This document shows, piece after piece, positions 1 through 8,042 of a stretch of 31,079 bases of DNA. The DNA lies in the NCBI GenBank assembly GCA_045594445.1, contig JAZNYL010000126.1, positions 1 to 31,079 on the forward strand, read 5' to 3'. A model generated the notes under the pieces. That model was not told where the DNA came from. It did not search any database and was given only the letters and a program-made list of their open reading frames with translations. The DNA comes from SVQP01 sp045594445 (GTDB lineage Bacteria > Bacillota > Clostridia > Oscillospirales > CAG-272). Position 1 is the stretch's first letter, and every line of letters begins with the position of its first letter. Both the position numbers and the translations under genes were made by a program.

Positions 1-1
1 G

Positions 2-139
2 CACACAGGATTGCAGGTTAAAATGACAGTAAATCCCGCCGAGGATAACCACGGTATCACATTCCGTCGTGTAGACCTCGAGGGAGCCCCCGAAGTCCCC
101 GCACTGTGCGAGTATGTGCCCACCAAAATCTATCAAAAA
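2..139 (+). pseudogene. LpxC-like N-terminal fragment, open at the left edge
   Basis: Frame 2 reads 45 codons from the window edge to a TGA at 137-139. The first ~39 residues resemble the start of UDP-3-O-acyl-N-acetylglucosamine deacetylase (LpxC) of Bacteroidota: HTGLQVKMTVNPAEDN, then HGITFRRVDLEGAP and PALCEYV, corresponding to the family's GLHTG, NPAPDNHG and R.DL.G.P motifs. After EYV the family should continue with a TSRGT-type segment, but here the frame changes to PTKIYQK and stops. The break is therefore near position 115-120. LpxC makes lipid A in outer-membrane bacteria and has no expected role in the Bacillota-type genome that follows. The simplest reading is a chimeric assembly join; a transferred and truncated gene is the alternative. 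The similarity was judged by eye from family memory. Confidence 0.6.
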
Positions 140-144
140 TGAAT

Positions 145-315
145 TCGCCCTCGGGTGCGAGCAGTTTTGACGCAGCAGATTTTTTTGAGCCCAAAAGCTT
201 TTCCCGCAGGGCATATAGGCAATATGTCCAAGGGGAAAGATGAAGGGATCGGACAAATCTGCACGTCAAAACCAACTTGGTTCGACTCCCGTGTGGCTAC
301 GGATTTGTTCAACTA
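145..315 (+). ncRNA. candidate structured RNA or structured repeat, identity unknown
   Basis: A long inverted repeat closes this segment: GTTTTGACG (164-172) pairs with CGTCAAAAC (264-272), and after a small internal loop GCAGATTT (175-182) pairs with AAATCTGC (255-262), giving 17 base pairs. Inside it, CTTTTCCC (198-205) pairs with GGGGAAAG (232-239), and GGGCATA-type arms at 209-215 and 223-229 close a 7-base loop. The segment ends with TTCGACTCCCGTG (281-293), which resembles a tRNA T-loop without a paired T-stem, and is followed by a terminator. It matches no RNA family I recognise. It could be a stable or small RNA, or a dispersed DNA repeat at a contig junction. The strand is inferred from the terminator. 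Confidence 0.35.
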
Positions 316-319
316 TCCA

Positions 320-357
320 AAAACGCGAGAATGCTCTTGCGTTCCCGCGTTTTTTTT
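320..357 (+). terminator. intrinsic terminator after the structured element
   Basis: AAAACGCG and CGCGTTTT arms with an inner GAATGC/GCGTTC pairing form a hairpin running straight into a T-run (350-357). It ends transcription entering from the left edge or from the candidate RNA. Confidence 0.7.
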
Positions 358-365
358 GATATAAT
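337..365 (+). promoter_or_regulatory. sigma-A promoter nested in the terminator
   Basis: TTGCGT (337-342), 17 bp, then TATAAT (360-365). The -35 box and spacer are made of the right half of the terminator hairpin and its T-run. It drives the surface protein gene starting at 403. Confidence 0.7.
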
Positions 366-402
366 CAAACTGTATATCCTTGCTCTAAGAAAGGAAAAAG
401 CT

Positions 403-3234
403 ATGAAAAAGACAGCACTTCTGATTGTATCCCTTGTCCTTTGCCTTGCCTTTGTTGCAAGCACGATGGTTATGATCGCGTCCGGCGTATCAGCCACCGC
501 ATCGGACTCCACTACGTTTGAAACCTCCGTGCCGGGTCTGCTTTATGATTTCAGCCTCTCCGAAACGGCAGACGATTTCAGAAACGGCCACGATACCGTG
601 CACGAGGAAAAGGACGGTTATTATTCCTTCGTCATCACGGGCAGCGACCCTTACCTCTGGCTCAGTGAGCCGGGTGTGAAGTGCGCGGACGCCAAGTACG
701 TGCTTTTCTACTATCGCACCGATTGCCCTGCGCAGGGTGAGCTTTTCGTGCAGAGAAGTGACGGCGTGGAAATGGGCCAGGGCGGCTCTCACAAGAGCTG
801 GAACTGGAACGCCAGCGGCGAATGGGAAAAGCAGATCGTTTATCTGGATTCCTGGGCAGATGCAAATGCATCCTTGAAGATCGTGCGTCTTGACCCCTTG
901 GCCAACGGTCCGTTCGTCAACGGCGAGACCACCATCGATATCGCTTACGTTGCTTTCTTTGCAAGCGAAGAGGATGCGAACAGCTTCAATATGGAAGAGT
1001 ACAGAAAGTATCTTGCATACGAGGAGCAGCTCAAGGCAGAGGAAGAATCCAAAAAGCAACAAGAGGAAGAAGCAAACAAGCAGGTGGATTGGGCCGATCC
1101 CGCACCCGAAGAGCTGCCCACCTTCTCGGTTGACAGCGAGCAGGGAAGCCTGACTTACGCAGTCTCGGCCGACGGCAAGGAGGTCACCATCTCCTATATG
1201 CTCAACGGTGAGACGGTCAGCTATACCGTACCCAATAACGTAAACTACGTGTTCGGAGGCTACGCGGGCACGGACGACCTTGGCAGAAGCCTTTATACGC
1301 AGTACAGCCAGTACACCACAACCAACCACAAGCAGTACGTGTCCGATCCCAATACGGTGGGCGTGTACGGTCAGAACGGTGAGCACTACGTGGGTATCTT
1401 CTATTTCCTTTGGATGGGCGAGCACCAGGATACCGGCGTTTGGGATATGACACATATCGTGGAGGAATACGGAGATAAGGCCTTCAATACAAAGACCTGC
1501 AACGCATGGGGTCCCGTGGGTCAGATGCACTATTTCGCAGAGCCTCTGTACGGCTACTATTATTCCAGCGACCAATGGGTCATGCGTAAGCATATGGAGC
1601 TGCTCTCCAACGCGGGCGTGGACTTCCTTTATATCGACGTAACCAACGGCTACGAATACTACGACAACGCTATCAAGCTCATGCAGGTTTGCCACGAACT
1701 CAACGAGCAGGGCTACGATGCACCCGAGATTGTGTTCTACACGCACTCGAGCAGCGCAAACGTGGTCAGAACGCTGTATAATAAGATCTACGCCAAGAAT
1801 CAGTATCCCGATACCTGGTTGTACGTGGACGGCAAGCCTCTGATCATTGCAGAGTATAGCGATAACGTGAATGATTTCTTCACCATTCGTCTGCCGCAGT
1901 GGCCGAACGAGGGCACCAAGAAGAACGCGTGGCCTTGGATGGATTTCTCCTGGCCGCAGAGAGTTTTCAAAAACAATGATGGAGACGGTGAGGCCATCAG
2001 CATCTCCATGGCACAGCACGCGGGCACGGTGCAGTTCAGCGACTCCGCATTTTACGGTGACCGATCCAACCGCGGCCGCTCCTACAACGGCACCTACGAT
2101 CTGCTGACTCCCGATTCTTACAAGCTGGGTATCAACTTCCAGTATCAGTTTGACAGAGCACTCTCCAAGGACGTCAAGTACGTGCTGATCACGGGCTGGA
2201 ACGAATGGGTCGCGCAGCGTCAGCCCACCGATAACGGTACCATCCGTTTCGTGGATACCTCCTCGCTGGAATTCTCCCGTGACGTGGAAATGACCATTAC
2301 CGATTACTATTTCGATAACTACTACATGCAGATGATCTACAACATCCAGGCACTCAAGGGAGCTGCTCCGGCCATCGTGCAGGATGCGCGCCATCCCATC
2401 AACGTCACGGGTGACTTTGCTCAATGGGAACAGGTGCCGATCACGTATTACGACGTCGAGGGTGACACCGTGGACAGAAACGGTCAGGCGTTTGGCCATC
2501 AGACCATGACCAACACCACGGGTAGAAACGATATCGTTGCCTCCAAGGTCACGCAGGATACGACGTATCTGTATTTCTACGCAAAGACCGCTGACGATAT
2601 CACCAAGCCCGTAGCCGATACCTCCTGGATGCAGCTGTTCCTGGACGTGGACGGTAGCACAGAGACCGGCTGGTACGGTTATGATTTCATTATCAATCAC
2701 AAGGCAGGCGAGGACTTTACCACCACGGTAGCCAAGTACACGGGCACCGACGGCGCGTACGCGTTTGACGAGTGCGGTACGGTATCTTATCGCGTTAAAG
2801 GCAATCAGATCATGATCGCCGTTCCCATGGAAATGCTGGGCGTTGAGTACTACAATCAGATCAGCATGCAGTTCAAGTGGGCGGACAGCGATACGCTGTT
2901 TGACGAAATGGCAGATTTCTATATCGACGGTGACGTCGCTCCTCTGGGCAGACTCAACTACGTATATCAGAACTACATTCCCGGCGTCAGCACCGACGTC
3001 AAGCCCGCTAAGGTGATCACGATCGCCGAGAAGGCTGCAGGAGAAGAGAACTACTTTGGCGTTGTAACCACCGATACAGAGCCCGAGGCAGCTCCCGAAA
3101 CCAATCCCGAAACCGATCCCGAAACCGAAAACGAAGCAGAGACCAAGGGCGGCTGCAAGGCAGTTGCGGGCGGCACTTTGGTAATCGCGCTGATCGGTAT
3201 GGGCACTCTTGTGCTCAAGAAAAAGAAAGACTGA
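403..3234 (+). CDS. surface-anchored GH99/GH71-like protein with CBM9-like domain
   Basis: 943 residues from ATG 403, chosen because it has AAGAAAGGA upstream and opens with a good signal peptide (MKKTALLIVSLVLCL, to about residue 35). Residues ~45-220 look like an all-beta carbohydrate-binding domain. A charged helical linker (~225-245) follows. Residues ~325-665 form a TIM-barrel-type region resembling GH99/GH71/WbsX-like proteins: FYFLW near 332, NAGVDFLYID ending at 412, and GWNEW around 598-602. Residues ~665-850 resemble a CBM9/DOMON-like sandwich (GDFAQW; LFLDVDGS). An acidic Glu-Thr-Pro-rich linker leads to a C-terminal hydrophobic segment ending KKKKD, a membrane anchor without LPXTG. 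It probably binds and acts on an external glycan; the substrate, and whether it is catalytic, cannot be told. Its stop overlaps the start of the next gene. Confidence 0.75.
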   Translation: MKKTALLIVSLVLCLAFVASTMVMIASGVSATASDSTTFETSVPGLLYDFSLSETADDFRNGHDTVHEEKDGYYSFVITGSDPYLWLSEPGVKCADAKYVLFYYRTDCPAQGELFVQRSDGVEMGQGGSHKSWNWNASGEWEKQIVYLDSWADANASLKIVRLDPLANGPFVNGETTIDIAYVAFFASEEDANSFNMEEYRKYLAYEEQLKAEEESKKQQEEEANKQVDWADPAPEELPTFSVDSEQGSLTYAVSADGKEVTISYMLNGETVSYTVPNNVNYVFGGYAGTDDLGRSLYTQYSQYTTTNHKQYVSDPNTVGVYGQNGEHYVGIFYFLWMGEHQDTGVWDMTHIVEEYGDKAFNTKTCNAWGPVGQMHYFAEPLYGYYYSSDQWVMRKHMELLSNAGVDFLYIDVTNGYEYYDNAIKLMQVCHELNEQGYDAPEIVFYTHSSSANVVRTLYNKIYAKNQYPDTWLYVDGKPLIIAEYSDNVNDFFTIRLPQWPNEGTKKNAWPWMDFSWPQRVFKNNDGDGEAISISMAQHAGTVQFSDSAFYGDRSNRGRSYNGTYDLLTPDSYKLGINFQYQFDRALSKDVKYVLITGWNEWVAQRQPTDNGTIRFVDTSSLEFSRDVEMTITDYYFDNYYMQMIYNIQALKGAAPAIVQDARHPINVTGDFAQWEQVPITYYDVEGDTVDRNGQAFGHQTMTNTTGRNDIVASKVTQDTTYLYFYAKTADDITKPVADTSWMQLFLDVDGSTETGWYGYDFIINHKAGEDFTTTVAKYTGTDGAYAFDECGTVSYRVKGNQIMIAVPMEMLGVEYYNQISMQFKWADSDTLFDEMADFYIDGDVAPLGRLNYVYQNYIPGVSTDVKPAKVITIAEKAAGEENYFGVVTTDTEPEAAPETNPETDPETENEAETKGGCKAVAGGTLVIALIGMGTLVLKKKKD

Positions 3235-3518
3235 TGCTAAGGCATTTACAAAAAGCGCCGAACGGCAAGGACTTTGTCTACCTTGGCTACCCCATGCACC
3301 TGACGCCCACCGAATTTTGTATTCTGGATTATATCGCAGAGCATCGGGGCGCTTCGGCAGACGCGCTGCTGACGCATTGTTATAAGGGTAAGGTGCCAAA
3401 GCAGTCCAATGTTTCGGTTCGCATCAGCGCCATCAATCAAAAGGCTTACACCATAGGCGGCAGAAGGCTTGTGCATTTGGTTTATGGCCACGGATATCGG
3501 ATTTGCGACGATATTTGA
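3234..3518 (+). CDS. stand-alone winged-helix (OmpR/PhoB-type) DNA-binding protein
   Basis: 94 residues. The stop of the surface protein and this ATG share bases (TGATG), so translation is probably coupled; no strong independent ribosome site is seen. The sequence fits the C-terminal effector domain of OmpR-family regulators: LTPTEFCILDYIAEHRG at 23-39 is the start of that fold, NVSVRISAINQKA is the recognition-helix region, and LVHLVYGHGYRI is the wing hairpin usually reading VRGVGYR. No receiver domain precedes it, so phosphorylation control is not encoded here. It could regulate its own operon or a distant glycan locus. The family call is good; the target is unknown. Confidence 0.75.
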   Translation: MLRHLQKAPNGKDFVYLGYPMHLTPTEFCILDYIAEHRGASADALLTHCYKGKVPKQSNVSVRISAINQKAYTIGGRRLVHLVYGHGYRICDDI

Positions 3519-3525
3519 ATAAAAA

Positions 3526-3557
3526 ACGCGCGCAACGCAGGTTGCGCGTGTTTTTTT
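3526..3557 (+). terminator. intrinsic terminator of the surface protein operon
   Basis: An 11-bp stem, ACGCGCGCAAC (3526-3536) with GTTGCGCGTGT (3541-3551), tetraloop GCAG, followed by seven T. Confidence 0.9.
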
Positions 3558-3558
3558 G

Positions 3559-3587
3559 TTGACGGCAGGCAGAAAATTTGGTATAAT
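3559..3587 (+). promoter_or_regulatory. recG promoter
   Basis: TTGACG (3559-3564), 17-bp spacer, TATAAT (3582-3587), directly after the terminator T-run and 31 bases before the recG start. Confidence 0.85.
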
Positions 3588-3618
3588 AAAGAAAATACCC
3601 AAGAAAGGAGCAGCACCC

Positions 3619-5757
3619 ATGCAAGACGTCAGAGATATTCCCATCAAAGCGCTTCGCGGCGTTGGCCCTGCCAAGGAGGCAGCGTACGCAAGACTGGGCA
3701 TCTATACGGTGGGGGATCTGCTTTATCATTTCCCGCGCGCCTATGAAAACCGCGGTAACGTCAAGCGCCTTTGCGAGTGTGACGGGCAGAGCAAAAGCTC
3801 GGTAATCATGACCGTGGGCACGCAGCCGCGCCGCGCCATGATCCGCAGAGGCATGACGCTGGTCAAGTTTCGCGCGTATGACGAAAGCGGCGATTGCGAG
3901 ATCGTGTATATCAATCAGGACTACGTGCAAAGCATGTTTTCGGTGGGTGGACTGTTCCGCTTTTACGGCAAAGTGGAGCGCGATAAAAATCGCTACCGCA
4001 TGACCTCGCCCGTGGCAGAGCCCGTGGTAGAGGGGCAGGTGCTGCCGCCCTTGCACCCGGTTTACCCCTTGACAGAGGGTCTTTCCTCCAAGCAGATCGG
4101 CCAGCATATGGAAATGGCACTCGCGCTTGCCGCGCAGGGGCTGGAGGATCCAATCCCCGAGCAGATCCGCGTGCGCGAGGGGCTTTGCACCTTGTCGTTT
4201 GCGCTGCGCGCCATGCATAAGCCAACCGACCTTGTAAGCGTGGAGATCGCCAAGCACAGGCTGATGTTTGAGGAGCTTTTCCTGTTTGGCGTGGGCTTGC
4301 GCAGCGCCAAGCATACCACCGAGAAGATCCCTGCGCCTGCCTGCACCCAAAACGATCTTTCCGCATTTTTGTCCCTGCTGCCTTACGAGCTGACCGAGGC
4401 GCAGCGTCGCACGGTGGAGCAGATCAAGGCCGATATGGAAAGGCCGTACGCCATGACGCGTATGGTGGTGGGTGACGTTGGCTGCGGCAAAACGGTGTGC
4501 GCGGCAGCCGCTGCCGTGATCGCCGTGCAAAGCGGCAGGCAGGCCGCCATTATGGTGCCTACCGAAATCCTTGCAAGACAGCATTACGCCGATCTTGCGC
4601 CGTATTTTGAGGCTCTGGGCATTCGCTGCAGCCTTTTGATCGGTGCAATGACGGCCGCGCAAAAGAAAAAGGTGCACGCAGGCATGGCCGCCGAGGACGA
4701 GGACGCACGCGTGCAGGTGGTCATCGGCACGCAGGCGTTGCTTTCCGAGGGCGTGGAATTTGCCGCTCCCGGGCTTGTTATTACCGACGAGCAGCACCGC
4801 TTTGGCGTGGCGCAGCGCGCAAAACTTTCGGATAAAAACGCACATGCGCATCTGCTTTGTATGAGCGCAACGCCCATTCCGCGCTCGCTTGCGCTGGTTA
4901 TGTACGGTGATCTTGCCGTTTCTCGCATCGACACCATGCCTCCCGGCAGGCAAAGAGTGGATACTTTTGCGGTCAATCAGTCCTATCGCGCGCGTCTTGA
5001 CGCCTTTATCCGCAAAAACGTGGACGAGGGCGGACAGGTTTACGTGGTTTGTCCTGCGGTTGAGGAGCAGGAGGACGACGAGGATCTGCTGCTTGAGGAA
5101 ATTGGCATGGCAAAAGAAAGCAAGCCGCCCTTGCAGGCGGCGGTGCAGTATGCTGAGCAGTTATCGGAGCGACTTGAGGGGTATTCCGTTGCATTCGTGC
5201 ACGGCAAGATGAAGCCCAAGTATAAGGACGCGATCATGAACCGCTTTGCGGCAGGGGAGATCAATATTCTGGTGTCCACCACTGTCATTGAGGTGGGCGT
5301 CAACGTGCCCAATGCGTGTCTGATGATCGTGGAAAACGCTGAGCGATTCGGACTTTCGCAGCTGCATCAGCTGCGCGGACGCGTAGGCCGCGGCAAGCGC
5401 AAGTCGTATTGCGTGCTGGTGGCGGGCGCTATGACCGACCGTGAGATCGGTGAGGTTGCGCAGCGCAGATTGCAGACCATGAAGAGCACGTACGACGGCT
5501 TTGCCATAGCAGAGCAGGACCTTGCGCAAAGAGGCCCCGGCGATTTCTTTGCCAAGAGCTCGGGCGGTGCGATCCGCCAGAGCGGTGGCGTGGAATTCCG
5601 CCTTGCCTCCGGGTGCTCGGACGGAGATCTGCTCACACGCGCATTTTCGGCAGCCGACGAGGTGGTTGCAGATGAGCAGCTGCTCGCGCATCCCGCACTT
5701 GCCGATGCGGTCGGGCGTATGTTTGCGGATGCCGCCAATCACGATATGATGAACTGA
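3619..5757 (+). CDS. recG: ATP-dependent DNA helicase RecG
   Basis: 712 residues from ATG 3619 (AAAGGAG 9 bases upstream), a normal RecG length. RecG is a monomeric double-stranded DNA translocase that reverses stalled forks and processes branched recombination intermediates. The N-terminus has the helix-hairpin-helix-like GVGPAKEAAYARLGI and the GDLLYHFPRAYENRG segment leading to the OB-fold wedge domain. Helicase motifs are intact: Walker A GDVGCGKT (about 285-292), DEQHRFG from 390, SATPIPRSLAL, then QLHQLRGRVGRG in the C-terminal RecA-like lobe. The Walker A has Cys where Ser is usual, a mild variant. It is transcribed alone from its own promoter and is convergent with the lipoprotein gene downstream. 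Confidence 0.97.
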   Translation: MQDVRDIPIKALRGVGPAKEAAYARLGIYTVGDLLYHFPRAYENRGNVKRLCECDGQSKSSVIMTVGTQPRRAMIRRGMTLVKFRAYDESGDCEIVYINQDYVQSMFSVGGLFRFYGKVERDKNRYRMTSPVAEPVVEGQVLPPLHPVYPLTEGLSSKQIGQHMEMALALAAQGLEDPIPEQIRVREGLCTLSFALRAMHKPTDLVSVEIAKHRLMFEELFLFGVGLRSAKHTTEKIPAPACTQNDLSAFLSLLPYELTEAQRRTVEQIKADMERPYAMTRMVVGDVGCGKTVCAAAAAVIAVQSGRQAAIMVPTEILARQHYADLAPYFEALGIRCSLLIGAMTAAQKKKVHAGMAAEDEDARVQVVIGTQALLSEGVEFAAPGLVITDEQHRFGVAQRAKLSDKNAHAHLLCMSATPIPRSLALVMYGDLAVSRIDTMPPGRQRVDTFAVNQSYRARLDAFIRKNVDEGGQVYVVCPAVEEQEDDEDLLLEEIGMAKESKPPLQAAVQYAEQLSERLEGYSVAFVHGKMKPKYKDAIMNRFAAGEINILVSTTVIEVGVNVPNACLMIVENAERFGLSQLHQLRGRVGRGKRKSYCVLVAGAMTDREIGEVAQRRLQTMKSTYDGFAIAEQDLAQRGPGDFFAKSSGGAIRQSGGVEFRLASGCSDGDLLTRAFSAADEVVADEQLLAHPALADAVGRMFADAANHDMMN

Positions 5758-5762
5758 AAAAA

Positions 5763-5796
5763 GGGAGTTGCCCGAAAGGCAACTCCCATGTTTTAT
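5763..5796. terminator. bidirectional terminator between recG and lipoprotein gene
   Basis: A perfect 10-bp stem, GGGAGTTGCC (5763-5772) with GGCAACTCCC (5778-5787), loop CGAAA. An A-run on the left serves the minus-strand gene and a T-rich tract on the right serves recG. Confidence 0.9.
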
Positions 5797-5805
5797 TTGA
5801 TTTTA

Positions 5806-7257
5806 TCAGTCAACGTCAACGTCAAACTTCTTGAGCGTCTTGCTCATCTGCTTCTTGAAGCTGTTGGGCTTGGTGGAAGCAACGTTGGTCTTGCCGCTGA
5901 TAAACTTAGCTGCGATCTGGTTGACGTAGCCGCCCCAGGATGCGTCAAATACGTAACCAAGGTCGTAGATACGGTTGTCCAGGATCAGCTCGATCATAGG
6001 TCTGGATTCCTCGTCTCTGGTGGACTTGGAGATCAGGGAAATGTCGTAGTAAGCGGGGGTCAAAGTGTCAACCGAGTAAGCTGCCATGGTCTCAACCAAA
6101 GCGCCGATGTTTTCAAGATCCGTACCGACGATGCTGGTGGGAATGGATACCATACCGCCAACCTCGTTCATGTGAGAGTAGTATTCGCCCTGTGCCTCGT
6201 TGAACATCGGGAAGGGAACTACACCGAATTCCACGTCGTAGCTACGCAGACGGATCACGCACTGCATGCACTCCTGGAAGAACAGCGCATGTCCGTTACC
6301 AAAGCAAACCTTACCGTTTTCCACAACGTTCAGATCTGCAACGGTGTTCAGGTCCAGAGCCATGTTCTTGTCACCGATGATCTGGTAAGAGAGCGGGATC
6401 GCTTCTACGGTGCGCTCGGTATCCAGTACGTATTCGGGAACGTCGTTGGAGTTCTTTGCGGTGATCACGATTCCTGCTGCATACATCATGCAGTAGCCGG
6501 AGTTGGTAGTGATAGCGGTACCCAGCACGTCAGCGTCATGCTCCATCTTGCCGTTACCGTTGAGGTCCTTGACGGCAACCTTGGACATGTCGTACATTTT
6601 CTGGAAGGTCCACTGCTTGTTGTTGACAAGCTCGTAGATATCCTCAAGGCCGTTGTCCTCGGCGATGGTCTTATTGAACATGACGATGAAGGTACCGTCG
6701 TTATCGCTGGTCAGAAGGTCACCGGTTGCAAAATAGACCTTGTTGCCGATCGACAGACCATCAAGAGCCTTGTGATCCCACCAGGACTGATCAAAGTCCA
6801 TGTAGGGAACGTCTCGCAAATTCTGCAGATAACCCTTGGTGGAAATGGTTGCACACTGGCCAAGCTTTTGAACGATGGCATCAAATTCGGAAGCGCCGCC
6901 CTTAACGTCCTTTTCAACGGCTGCGACGGGATCCTCTACCTGAGTCTCCAGGATGACCAGATCGTACTTGGTCTGAATGGCGTCGTTTCTGCGGTAGACT
7001 GCGTCGTTGATGGGGTCAGAGGTCAGCTCCTCTGCGTAAATATCAACGGTGGTCCATTCGGCAGCATCACGGGTCAGGAACATGAATTCCTCGCCGTCAT
7101 ACTTTTTGTCCGGAACGTTGAGAAGATCCAGGACGTTGGTTTCTTCTTCTGCGGCCGTGGTATCCTCGGGCTGCTCCTCGGTTTGATCATCGGCACAACC
7201 GACAAGCAAAGCAGAGAGCATCAGCATAGCCAGCAGAAAAGCTAAAAACTTTTTCAT
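5806..7257 (-). CDS. extracellular solute-binding lipoprotein (family 1-like), orphan
   Basis: 483 residues from the ATG at 7257, chosen for the GGAGG at 7263-7267 and the lipoprotein signal (lipobox LVGC, Cys21). The longer upstream frame lacks such signals. After a Glu/Thr-rich linker the body resembles carbohydrate-type ABC solute-binding proteins in spacing and composition, with aromatic-rich segments (DQSWWDHK; VYFATGDL; NNKQWTFQKMYD). DLNGNGKMEHD is a calcium-loop-like motif often found in the clostridial members. No permease or ATPase gene is adjacent, so it either serves a transporter encoded elsewhere or has another surface role. Ligand unknown. It is monocistronic, with a strong promoter and terminator. 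Confidence 0.8.
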   Translation of the reverse strand: MKKFLAFLLAMLMLSALLVGCADDQTEEQPEDTTAAEEETNVLDLLNVPDKKYDGEEFMFLTRDAAEWTTVDIYAEELTSDPINDAVYRRNDAIQTKYDLVILETQVEDPVAAVEKDVKGGASEFDAIVQKLGQCATISTKGYLQNLRDVPYMDFDQSWWDHKALDGLSIGNKVYFATGDLLTSDNDGTFIVMFNKTIAEDNGLEDIYELVNNKQWTFQKMYDMSKVAVKDLNGNGKMEHDADVLGTAITTNSGYCMMYAAGIVITAKNSNDVPEYVLDTERTVEAIPLSYQIIGDKNMALDLNTVADLNVVENGKVCFGNGHALFFQECMQCVIRLRSYDVEFGVVPFPMFNEAQGEYYSHMNEVGGMVSIPTSIVGTDLENIGALVETMAAYSVDTLTPAYYDISLISKSTRDEESRPMIELILDNRIYDLGYVFDASWGGYVNQIAAKFISGKTNVASTKPNSFKKQMSKTLKKFDVDVD

Positions 7258-7303
7258 GTCAACCTCCAAATAAATAGTAATAATCGATATAAGCATTCAT
7301 TTT

Positions 7304-7332
7304 ATTATACATTCCGAATGGCAAAAAGTCAA
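7304..7332 (-). promoter_or_regulatory. promoter of the solute-binding lipoprotein
   Basis: On the minus strand TTGACT (7332-7327), 17 bp, TATAAT (7309-7304). This would give a leader of about 40 bases. Confidence 0.85.
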
Positions 7333-7397
7333 GCAAGAAAGAGAATTGGCATATAAATTTGTGAAAACTATACAATTTACAGTTGCTTGATTTGTGC

Positions 7398-7426
7398 TTG
7401 ACAGAGAGAGCGGAATGTACTATAAT
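7398..7426 (+). promoter_or_regulatory. promoter of the DUF1934 gene
   Basis: Consensus TTGACA (7398-7403), 17 bp, TATAAT (7421-7426). It is divergent from the lipoprotein promoter 65 bp away. Confidence 0.9.
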
Positions 7427-7457
7427 AGTGGCAATGATGAATTTTTGAGGTGTAATT

Positions 7458-7982
7458 ATGATAGAGTACGTAAGCGTGAGCATCGTGTCCGAGCGCAGCG
7501 CCGTCAAGGCTGATCTGTTCGACGCGGTTTACGAAAAGGAAATCGCCGAGCTGACTGAGGATATCAGTATCATGGTGCCCGAGGAATTGGAGGGCGAACA
7601 AGAAAACGAGACGCTGGAAATGATCACGCAGGGCTTTGCGCGCGTGCGCGGCAGCAGAGTGGAGATTGTGTACGACGAGGGTGAGCTGAGCGGTATGGAG
7701 GGCTCTCGCACGGTTATTTCGTATGCAAAGGGCGAGCCCGGAACGGTTTCCATGCTTCGTTCGGGAGCAGTCAGCACAGCCATGGTGTTCGAGCGCGGTG
7801 TGCGCCATCTTTGCACATACGAAACGCCCTATATGCCGTTTCAGGTGGGCGTATTTTCGCTGCAGGTGGATAACCGCCTGGAGAGCGAGGGCGTGATCTG
7901 CCTTGACTATCTGATTGAAATCCGCGGCGCACAGGCCGAGAGATGCAAGATGACGCTCAAGGTTACAAGGACAGAAGAATAA
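7458..7982 (+). CDS. DUF1934 family protein (YwiB-like beta-barrel)
   Basis: 174 residues from ATG 7458 with GAGGTG upstream. It matches the DUF1934/YwiB family of Bacillota, small cytosolic calycin-like beta barrels of unknown function. Typical features are ELSGMEGSRTVISY in the middle (family usually ETGLEGT..T), a MLRSG strand and a final YLIEIRGAQAERCKMTLKV. The first ~50 residues are acidic and longer than the usual entry strand. It has its own promoter and terminator. In many relatives it lies near argS or rpoE; neither is here. Function cannot be inferred. Confidence 0.8.
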   Translation: MIEYVSVSIVSERSAVKADLFDAVYEKEIAELTEDISIMVPEELEGEQENETLEMITQGFARVRGSRVEIVYDEGELSGMEGSRTVISYAKGEPGTVSMLRSGAVSTAMVFERGVRHLCTYETPYMPFQVGVFSLQVDNRLESEGVICLDYLIEIRGAQAERCKMTLKVTRTEE

Positions 7983-8009
7983 ATGTAAAATGCAGAATGA
8001 AGGTAAAAA

Positions 8010-8033
8010 GCCGCCCATCGGGCGGCTTTTTAT
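8010..8033 (+). terminator. terminator after the DUF1934 gene
   Basis: GCCGCCC (8010-8016), ATC loop, GGGCGGC (8020-8026), followed by a T-run. Confidence 0.9.
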
Positions 8034-8042
8034 TATTTATTT

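Noticed and set aside
57..275. Minus-strand open frame across the left junction
   Set aside because: It runs through both the LpxC fragment and the hairpin element, so it is likely an accidental frame; no ribosome site.
270..303. tRNA gene suggested by TTCGACTCCCG
   Set aside because: The T-stem does not pair (CTTGG against CCCGT), no matching acceptor 5' strand or anticodon arm is found upstream, and no CCA follows.
490..3399. Very long minus-strand open frame opposite the surface protein
   Set aside because: It has no ribosome site or recognisable domain and mirrors the codon use of the sense gene, which avoids TTA, CTA and TCA codons. The sense frame has signal peptide, domains and anchor.
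5788..7245. Plus-strand open frame opposite the solute-binding lipoprotein
   Set aside because: It starts in the terminator and has no ribosome site; the minus strand has promoter, ribosome site and lipobox.
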